From Bacteroidota bacterium (GTDB taxonomy: Bacteria > Bacteroidota > Rhodothermia > Rhodothermales > UBA10348): 7,534 bases of DNA. Positions 1 to 5,545 of the stretch are shown in pieces; the first letter of the stretch is position 1; each line of letters opens with the position of its first letter. The position numbers and the translations under genes were made by a program. The notes under the pieces were generated by a model. That model did no database searches. It was given only the letters and a program-made list of their open reading frames with translations, and had not been told where the DNA came from. Where the stretch lies: contig SMXK01000109.1 in the NCBI GenBank assembly GCA_004356265.1, positions 1 through 7,534 on the forward strand. The letters are read 5' to 3'.

Positions 1-1015
1 CAATCTTTTCGATAAACTCCTTCATCGACCATCGCCCTCCTGCAAACGAGATCAGGACCTTGCCCGAGTTTCGGTTTAGCTTTTGTAATGCCGGTTCTGC
101 GTCTCCTGCTACTTCAATCGCCTCAGAAAACGTGCCGGACGAATCGTTCTGCAACTTCCATTCCTCCAATGCCTCGACCAAGATTTGGAATGGCTCGCCT
201 TTGACGACTACGTTTTTCGCAGTCATAAACCCGGTAACGTAATGAGACGTGGCAGCTTTTAGTTTGCGCTGATACAGAATTTGTTTATACCGGTCATGTG
301 TCTGATCGTAATCGAATTCCGCAAGCGCCTCTCTGCGAATATCTATCATCTCGATGAGATAATAGACGTTATCCAATGCTATAGGTCCAGACAGTTCGCC
401 GATCTGCAGATCTTTTATGGCTTCCAACAGCTCAGGAGGCGTTTCTAACCAAGTCATATAGTCTGTCTCAAAATCCGCTGGATCACGTCGGATTTCCTCA
501 CGGGCAAGGCGTTCTGCAACCACATTTTCGTAGCCTTGCTCCTGCATCAATTTGTAGATACGGTCCGCCGCCCCAAGGTCGGTTTCAGTCCAGTACCGAA
601 ATTTCCATCGCACCTTCGAACCGGCTATGGCACCACGAATTTCTTCATCGGAGACTGTAATCGTTTCAGAGACTTCTACCCGGAGGAGTTCTTCAACCAA
701 TAACTCTTGCAGCAGACGTGCTTCAAGATTTTGAACACGATCTGTTTTATCCAGCCCGAGGCGGTACCCTTCAGTTGACAGGATTAATTCGTCGATCATT
801 GAATCCAGATAGGACAACTTTCTATCTGGCGCTTTTTTCAAAGATGAAAATCCGAACTCATAATTTAACTGAAATTCCCTCGCAGTAATTACACGCTCGC
901 CAACTGTTGCGACAATCTCAGGTTGCGTGCCAGCCTGTTCATCACTGCACCCGGTGAAAAGAGGGAATATCACCACGACGACAAACCATCGACGCAACGA
1001 TCTGCACTTCAACAT
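1..1015 (-). CDS. SurA/PpiC-like periplasmic folding lipoprotein, partial (3' end outside window)
   Basis: The frame is open for 338 codons from ATG 1013-1015 to the left edge. An in-frame TAG about 15 bases upstream bounds the start; a GTG four codons upstream is the only alternative seen. Residues 1-23 are a lipoprotein signal: Lys/Arg-rich start, hydrophobic core 'FVVVVIFPLF' and lipobox 'FTGC', with Cys23 as the lipidated residue. The +2 residue is Ser, compatible with outer-membrane sorting. Residues 34-128 match a SurA N-terminal chaperone region ('IVATVGERVITAREFQLNYE', 'LDSMIDELILSTEG', then a long helix and 'ITVSDEEIRGAI'). Residues about 134-226 match a parvulin domain, with 'DYMTWLETPPELLEAIKDL' and 'IGELSGPIALDNVYYLIEMI'. 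The positions where parvulins usually carry His are not His (see findings). A further 110 or so residues follow, ending 'FAGGRWSMKEFIEKI'. It starts 41 bases after the PorV-family stop and so is probably co-transcribed. Its likely role is folding or delivery of outer-membrane or exported proteins. Confidence 0.87.
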   Translation of the reverse strand, partial: MLKCRSLRRWFVVVVIFPLFTGCSDEQAGTQPEIVATVGERVITAREFQLNYEFGFSSLKKAPDRKLSYLDSMIDELILSTEGYRLGLDKTDRVQNLEARLLQELLVEELLRVEVSETITVSDEEIRGAIAGSKVRWKFRYWTETDLGAADRIYKLMQEQGYENVVAERLAREEIRRDPADFETDYMTWLETPPELLEAIKDLQIGELSGPIALDNVYYLIEMIDIRREALAEFDYDQTHDRYKQILYQRKLKAATSHYVTGFMTAKNVVVKGEPFQILVEALEEWKLQNDSSGTFSEAIEVAGDAEPALQKLNRNSGKVLISFAGGRWSMKEFIEKI

Positions 1016-1056
1016 AAAAAAAGCCACTGTCTAGGATCAAGAGGTACTGCAACGAT

Positions 1057-2175
1057 TCAGAACATGAGGCCAACACTGATCATGTTGGCTGCGTTGAGAA
1101 TGCCCCAGTCTACATAGGCATAATCAAAACTGATTTTCAAATCAGATCTGGTTGGAATAAGTAATCCGGCACCAAGTGACAGGCCCCCGATGCTGTCAGT
1201 CAAGAAAAGGGAACGGTACCCTGCGCGGAGGCTGAAAATGTCTATCAATAACAGTTCAGCACCAACGTTGACACTCTCTTCATCATTATTTGCGTGGAGC
1301 AAATCAACTGCGACCGTTAAGTCCGTCCGATCGAACACCTGCAGCTGGTATGAAATACCAAAACGGAACAGCAGCGGCAAGGTGAAGGCATCAGTATCGT
1401 AACTGACGGCGATATTATCCACACCTTCGTTGAGGATGTCGGGATCGATAACGTTTTGTAAATCCCGACCCTTCATTCTCATGTCCGACCCGAAATTGGA
1501 AATACTGAATCCCATTTGTAATCCGTCGAACTGCGTTTCGTACAGCCCCCCGACATCGATCGCAAAGCCGCTGGCGCTGCTGTTCCATATCCTCTGCTGG
1601 ATGTACTTTGCATTTACCCCGAAAGAGAACCGATCGGTCAGCTTTAGCGCAAGCGTAACGCCGGCCGCTATGTCCTGGGCAGAATACAATTCACCTGTAC
1701 CCTCTTCCTGGCCTACTCGACGGACAGGCTGATCCCCGGTGCCAAAAACAGTTACGTTTACACCAACAGTGGCTCCTTTTCCAATCGGTGAGACGATACC
1801 GAAATAATCATAATTTGTGTCGACCAGCCAATTTATGTGCGAAAATGTAGTTTCATAGCCAGAAATATTTCCGATACCAGCCGGATTCCAATACATAGCT
1901 GTTGCATCTCGCGCAAGAGCGACGAACGCTCCACCCATCGCCTGAGCCGCTGCACCAGCGCCGATTTCAAGAAAGGCGGCGGCGGTTGTGGTTCCAACGT
2001 TTGTTCCAGCTGAAGAAGGTCTGGAGCCGTCATCTTTCTGGGCGTACAGATTTTCGCAAGTCACGAGTAGGAGCAAAGAACAAATCAAAAGACGCAATCG
2101 GAATGTTTTAACTCCCGGCGAATTCGCAGGGGTAGATTGTGGTCCGCCTCTTTGAATATTTAATTCTTGTCTCAT
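1057..2175 (-). CDS. PorV/PorQ-family (UPF0164-like) outer-membrane beta-barrel protein
   Basis: This is a 372-residue protein ending in TGA. I chose the ATG at 2173-2175 because it lies 37 bases after the previous stop. The frame also extends to an ATG at 2265, but that would overlap the upstream gene by 53 bases and put 51 residues before the signal sequence. With the chosen start the hydrophobic segment is at about 26-40 and the cut is probably at 'LYA|Q' (45/46). A TTG at 2097 would give a shorter signal peptide and cannot be excluded. The family hallmark follows at 1870-1965: 'GAGAAAQAMGGAFVALARDA' then 'MYWNPAGIG'. The rest is repeated beta strands, including 'LALKLTDRFSFGVNAKYI' and 'DLKISFDYAYVDWGIL', and the protein ends in Phe, as barrel substrates of the Bam machinery often do. 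PorV escorts T9SS cargo to the attachment complex, and PorQ and other relatives have related or unknown roles. Its place right after a cargo-like gene suggests a dedicated partner. Confidence 0.88.
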   Translation of the reverse strand: MRQELNIQRGGPQSTPANSPGVKTFRLRLLICSLLLLVTCENLYAQKDDGSRPSSAGTNVGTTTAAAFLEIGAGAAAQAMGGAFVALARDATAMYWNPAGIGNISGYETTFSHINWLVDTNYDYFGIVSPIGKGATVGVNVTVFGTGDQPVRRVGQEEGTGELYSAQDIAAGVTLALKLTDRFSFGVNAKYIQQRIWNSSASGFAIDVGGLYETQFDGLQMGFSISNFGSDMRMKGRDLQNVIDPDILNEGVDNIAVSYDTDAFTLPLLFRFGISYQLQVFDRTDLTVAVDLLHANNDEESVNVGAELLLIDIFSLRAGYRSLFLTDSIGGLSLGAGLLIPTRSDLKISFDYAYVDWGILNAANMISVGLMF

Positions 2176-2212
2176 CTGGATATCTCTTATCCTGAAAATG
2201 GGAAATGGAGTC

Positions 2213-5200
2213 CTATTTAATAATTGCAAACCTACCGACTTTTTGACCCAGACCAGGCGCTTCAATATGGAAGAAGTACGTCCCGTAAGAGATCTCGAGG
2301 CCGTCCTTCGTTTTCAGGTCCCAGGACTCGCGACCATTTTCCTGAAATCCCCGGTGCTCGAGAACTCTCACTAGTTGTCCACTTACCGTGAAAATGGTGA
2401 TAGTGCATTCCAGAGGCAAGTTGACAAAATCAATTCGACGCTGACCGCGCCCGGACAGGGCCGCCGATTGGAATCGTTCAAGCGTATTTACCGCTACATA
2501 TGGGTCGGGAACAACGTAAATATTGTCCAGCACATTTTCCAATTCGTCTTCTACAGGACCTTGCCATCCCGAAGTAGAGAATTCGAAAATATCCTGAGAC
2601 GAAAACGGTTTAAGAGTCGTTGTAAACAAACTCTCACCTGGTTCAGGCGATACCGGACTCAGACCTGCCGTAACATCAAACTCCAGTCGCCACGTCGTCG
2701 TGATATTTCTTCCCCGTCGTTCGGCAATCAGCGTTAAGACATCCCCGACACTAATGGTGCTGTCTCTACTGCTTGCCGATTCGACAAATTGGAATTCCAA
2801 TTTTACGTCGTCAGTCAGATTCCACACCTGGAATTTTACCGGAATCTGAAATCTGCTGAACGAGGAATATGACGTGTCGGCAAAAGTCTCAAATATTCGA
2901 ACTTCGAAATCGAACGGAGCGCGCACTTGAGGGTCCGGATCTATGGTCACTGTCAGATTACTTCTGCCTGACCAGTCCACAGTGTTGATTTCCGCGCCAC
3001 TATCATTCAAGAAATTAAACTGTAGCCCATCTACCAATGTTTTTTCCAGCTCATCGGAGCCGAATAAATCTGATTCACCTGAAAGCAAGATTTCCCCGGT
3101 CATTCGATCGAGAACTGCGAACCCAGTTGTGATGCGTGCCAAAGTTGAATCATCGCTGAAAATAACTTCGTACTCCCGGTTTGTAATTTCGTCAGGATCT
3201 ACAATCACAGGGATAAATTTCCCGGTCGCCGCTCCTGTTACGTGTTCTACACCGGATTCGAATTCTGGTGGACTGTATCCTGCTGCAGGTTCGCTAGGAA
3301 CCACAACGGCCACGTTTCGATCGAGCGAGAGAACATTCCCCAGAATATCCACCTCAATTCTCTTGCTGGATTCAGCTGGTGAGATGGGTTCGAGATTTTC
3401 AATTTCGGAAATACCCCGTTCAAAAAAGTCCGTGTCGTATCCTTTGTCGACTGCGACCACTGCGTAATAATATGTCCGGCCGTTGTCGACATCGTGATCT
3501 ACGAAGGAATGCCGGAGTCCGGAATCAGTACCCATATCATAACTGACCCCGAGTCCTTCGAGGGGTATAGGATGCGGGCCGGTCAACCCATCAGCAATGT
3601 CAAACTGAGCGACAGGCTCCCAAAGAATTGGATTACCAAAGGCGTCAGTGATCGTTTTAATGGAGTTGAAGAATGGATCAGTAGAACGATAGATCTTGTA
3701 CATCGCAAAGTCATTTCCATAAATCGGATCGCGTGATCGTTCAGCTGTATCATTCCACGTCAAAAAGACCTGCCGATCGCCAGCCGTTGCTTTCAATTCG
3801 GAATTGATCGGTGGTTTTACGAAATCGAAATCAGAATCGAATATTCTTTGCATCGTTCTTTTATTCCGCAGGATGTCATCCAGATCGTTTCCGAACAGAT
3901 TCGCGATACTGAATGTCTCGGAAGCTCCGGGTGGCAGAGAGAAATATCCACTTCCATACGAAAACGCTATGTCAAATCCTGACGCCGCTTCGGTGTACGT
4001 TCCGGGACGTATTTTTGTCTGCCAATAGTCCTCGTCGTCACCCGGTGCAAAAGTTCCACCGGTGCCTCCGCTGAAAAAGCTGGTCAAACCAATTTGATCA
4101 ATCTCATCATTGTCGGTAAACTCGAAATTTGGTTCACCCAGATCTGGAAAGCCATTGCCTTCCGTACCATCGGGATCCGGACCTGGGTAACCTACATCAA
4201 AAGGCGCAAGGCCGTCAGAACCAACATCGTCGTTCAGCAACTCTGTATCTAGAATACCGTTACCATTCAGATCTTCTCCCGGATCAAGAATACCGTTCAG
4301 GTTTACGTCTTCGAAATCCCATCTGCCGTTGCCATTCGAGTCAAGAAAAGACCTCCAGTCGAAATCGTTATCAATGCCATCTGACTGACTTTCATCTATC
4401 ATGCCATCTTCGTCGTTATCGATACCATCAATCAGCCCCGGACTCAGTAAAAACGCAAAACCAAAATATCCCGTCGGACGTCCCTGTAAATCCAAGCCAT
4501 CCAGATCCCATTGGAATGTGATGTCGTCAAATGTATCAAACGACGATGCGTCATCTTCCGAATCACCTTGGCCGATATCGGCATCCACGTACATGCCGAC
4601 AATATTTTTATTCAGCTGTTTCTGACTGCGATTCGTAATCTTGTAAATGGATATGAGAATATCTTCAGCAAGCGGATTACTCCACTGAAAATTTCGAACA
4701 TCCACCTGCAGCCCGACTCCACGCCTGCCACCCTCGAGAAATGGTTGTGGACTTTCAGGAAACGGGAAGTACGGAAACTCGTCGTTACTCCTGTCGTCGA
4801 TAACGTAATAACTTTCCTGATCTGCGCGCACAAAAGCGCCGAAAAGGCCATTCCACTTATTGCGCCGAGTGCCGGGATCGCCTGGAAAACTGCTTGGCGG
4901 CCAGTCATAAGGCCATGTCTGTGGCAAATGGCTCATAGCTGGGAATTCTACACGGTTGATCAATTCGTGATCAAGCTGACCATTGTTGTTCAGATCTTCG
5001 CCTTCATCCAGTACACCGTTACCGTTGAGATCTTCGTCGACACCAAAGGCAATCTGTCCATCATTAAAGTAACCCGGTGGTGGTTCCCACCCCCAGTTAT
5101 GATCTTCCGGTGACGGTACATCCCGGGCGCTGCCCGTATACCTGTCGCTGATTATGTGCAGAGTATCTCCGGCGTCCGTTACGACTTCTGATCCGACCCA

Positions 5201-5494
5201 GAATATGTACTCAAAACCATATGTTACGCCACTCCCGATCGGCCATTCCATTCGGGCTTCCTTCAGAGTTCGGCTGCCAAGATTGCCAAAATTAGAAAAA
5301 GCTGTCCGAATCAGATTTCCGTTATGAATACCGGTGCGATTGAGAAAAAAGTTATAAAAGCTCTTGGTTGGCTGTGGAGCTTCCTCTTTTGTTCTCGCTA
5401 ACACACCCGTAACAATCGCTATCAGCAACAACGATGCAACAACCGCGCTGATGTTTCTTACTGTTCTTTTCAGGACTTTTTTCTTGAATTCCAT
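2213..5494 (-). CDS. Large secreted multidomain protein with calcium-binding loops, FN3-like domain and T9SS/FlgD-type C-terminal domain
   Basis: This is a 1093-residue protein ending in TAG. Residues 1-33 form a signal peptide: a basic start (KKK..KR..R), a hydrophobic core (about 15-32) and a likely cut after V-L-A at 33. Residues about 55-105 carry a 'WPIGSG' segment. Residues 275-355 carry 'YKITNRS', 'VGMYVDADIG' and 'GYFGFAFLLSPG', a layout I recall from large FCB-group surface proteins of unknown function. Acidic calcium-type loops lie at 155-178 and 385-419, and thrombospondin-3-like 'DGIDND' repeats at 356-377. Residues 560-700 resemble a fibronectin III domain ('RQVFLTWND', 'YKIYRSTDP', 'YYYAVVAVD'). 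Residues 750-985 look beta-rich but are not assigned. Residues 988-1093 are a FlgD/T9SS-type C-terminal domain. There is one cysteine (C1030), so disulfides do not stabilise it. It is predicted to be exported and held at or released from the surface. Its place between a TonB receptor and a PorV-family barrel supports a surface role; the ligand or enzymatic function is unknown and no catalytic motif is recognised. Confidence 0.9.
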   Translation of the reverse strand: MEFKKKVLKRTVRNISAVVASLLLIAIVTGVLARTKEEAPQPTKSFYNFFLNRTGIHNGNLIRTAFSNFGNLGSRTLKEARMEWPIGSGVTYGFEYIFWVGSEVVTDAGDTLHIISDRYTGSARDVPSPEDHNWGWEPPPGYFNDGQIAFGVDEDLNGNGVLDEGEDLNNNGQLDHELINRVEFPAMSHLPQTWPYDWPPSSFPGDPGTRRNKWNGLFGAFVRADQESYYVIDDRSNDEFPYFPFPESPQPFLEGGRRGVGLQVDVRNFQWSNPLAEDILISIYKITNRSQKQLNKNIVGMYVDADIGQGDSEDDASSFDTFDDITFQWDLDGLDLQGRPTGYFGFAFLLSPGLIDGIDNDEDGMIDESQSDGIDNDFDWRSFLDSNGNGRWDFEDVNLNGILDPGEDLNGNGILDTELLNDDVGSDGLAPFDVGYPGPDPDGTEGNGFPDLGEPNFEFTDNDEIDQIGLTSFFSGGTGGTFAPGDDEDYWQTKIRPGTYTEAASGFDIAFSYGSGYFSLPPGASETFSIANLFGNDLDDILRNKRTMQRIFDSDFDFVKPPINSELKATAGDRQVFLTWNDTAERSRDPIYGNDFAMYKIYRSTDPFFNSIKTITDAFGNPILWEPVAQFDIADGLTGPHPIPLEGLGVSYDMGTDSGLRHSFVDHDVDNGRTYYYAVVAVDKGYDTDFFERGISEIENLEPISPAESSKRIEVDILGNVLSLDRNVAVVVPSEPAAGYSPPEFESGVEHVTGAATGKFIPVIVDPDEITNREYEVIFSDDSTLARITTGFAVLDRMTGEILLSGESDLFGSDELEKTLVDGLQFNFLNDSGAEINTVDWSGRSNLTVTIDPDPQVRAPFDFEVRIFETFADTSYSSFSRFQIPVKFQVWNLTDDVKLEFQFVESASSRDSTISVGDVLTLIAERRGRNITTTWRLEFDVTAGLSPVSPEPGESLFTTTLKPFSSQDIFEFSTSGWQGPVEDELENVLDNIYVVPDPYVAVNTLERFQSAALSGRGQRRIDFVNLPLECTITIFTVSGQLVRVLEHRGFQENGRESWDLKTKDGLEISYGTYFFHIEAPGLGQKVGRFAIIK
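2216..2533 (-). other. FlgD/T9SS type A-like C-terminal domain (residues about 988-1093)
   Basis: The domain begins with the linker 'NIYVVPDPYV', a variant of the common I-x-VVPNPY with Asp for Asn. It continues with beta strands 'IDFVNLP', 'CTITIFTVSGQLVRVLEH', 'ESWDLKTKDGLEISYGTYFF' and a short terminal strand ending 'GRFAIIK'. The order (I-x-F-x-NLP, then I-x-I-F-x-x-x-G-x-x-V, then W-D, then G-x-Y) is the usual one for FlgD-Ig and T9SS type A sorting domains at protein C-termini. In Bacteroidota such domains direct export through the type IX system. Whether it does so here depends on T9SS genes elsewhere in the genome. Confidence 0.8.
3395..3817 (-). other. Fibronectin type III-like domain within the large secreted protein (residues about 560-700)
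   Basis: The segment opens with a Pro-Pro pair and 'LKATAGDRQVFLTWND', where the Trp sits in the expected B strand. It continues with 'MYKIYRSTDP' and closes with 'GRTYYYAVVAVDKG', the Tyr-rich F strand typical of bacterial FN3 domains. An insertion of roughly 50 residues between these strands makes it longer than the usual 90 to 100 residues. It is probably a spacer or binding module. The boundaries are approximate. Confidence 0.65.
4238..4342 (-). repeat. EF-hand-like calcium loop triplet, cluster B (protein residues 385-419)
   Basis: Three loops follow each other: 'DSNGNGRWDFED', 'DVNLNGILDPGE' and 'DLNGNGILDTEL'. The last Asp of the first loop is also the first Asp of the second. The last two match cluster A closely, 18 of 26 residues being identical when the following Leu/Ile-Asn is included. 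An 11-base stretch, ttcagatcttc on the plus strand, occurs in both clusters at 4266-4276 and 4989-4999. This fits internal duplication, although strong constraint on the loop sequence could also explain it. Confidence 0.75.
4364..4429 (-). repeat. Thrombospondin type-3-like Asp-rich repeats (residues 356-377)
   Basis: Two copies of 'DGIDND' start at residues 356 and 372, 16 residues apart, with 'EDGMIDE' following the first. This DGxDND pattern is typical of short calcium-binding linker repeats in secreted bacterial proteins. It leads directly into loop cluster B, making one acidic segment from about residue 356 to 419. Confidence 0.65.
4961..5032 (-). repeat. EF-hand-like calcium loop pair, cluster A (protein residues 155-178)
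   Basis: Two 12-residue acidic loops sit directly head to tail. The first, 'DLNGNGVLDEGE', has Asp1, Asn3, Asn5, Gly6, Asp9 and Glu12, the ligand spacing of a canonical EF-hand or dockerin loop. The second, 'DLNNNGQLDHEL', keeps positions 1, 3, 5, 6 and 9 but has Leu at 12. The flanking helices of a true EF-hand are not evident, so these are better described as stand-alone calcium-loop repeats. Calcium binding is inferred. Confidence 0.75.
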
Positions 5495-5545
5495 TCTGGG
5501 TAATATGATGGTTATCTGCTCCGGCGTTTCTCCGTACCGGCACGT

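Noticed and set aside
1016..1056. T-run before the SurA-like start (1016-1022) as a terminator
   Set aside because: Seven T residues on the minus strand lie directly before the ATG, but no stable GC-rich stem precedes them. The gap is short and fits read-through within an operon.
923..1117. Plus-strand small frame covering the gap between the last two genes
   Set aside because: It runs antisense across the start of the SurA-like gene and the end of the PorV-family gene, and has no supporting feature.
1057..2265. PorV-family protein as a lipoprotein ('LLVTC')
   Set aside because: The residue before Cys is Thr rather than Gly, Ala or Ser, and a better signal peptidase I site, 'LYA|Q', follows. 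The family is a beta-barrel without a lipid anchor.
2943..3467. 174-codon plus-strand open frame rich in Ser and Thr
   Set aside because: It is antisense to the large secreted protein. The low-complexity Ser/Thr composition is what the opposite strand of an Asp/Glu-rich coding region tends to give.
4238..5032. Dockerin domain and cellulosome link
   Set aside because: The loops resemble dockerin calcium loops, but the two-helix dockerin repeat and its recognition positions are missing, and the clusters are internal, about 200 residues apart.
4511..5113. 200-codon plus-strand open frame
   Set aside because: It lies wholly opposite the large secreted protein, whose reading frame has clear domain signatures. 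Its own translation shows no recognisable domain, signal or motif.
5495..5545. Possible hairpin or promoter in the gap after the TonB receptor gene (CCGG pairs around 5521-5540)
   Set aside because: Only about a 4-base stem can be drawn, with a bulge, and no T-tract follows. No -10/-33 pair typical of Bacteroidota was seen in this 51-base gap.
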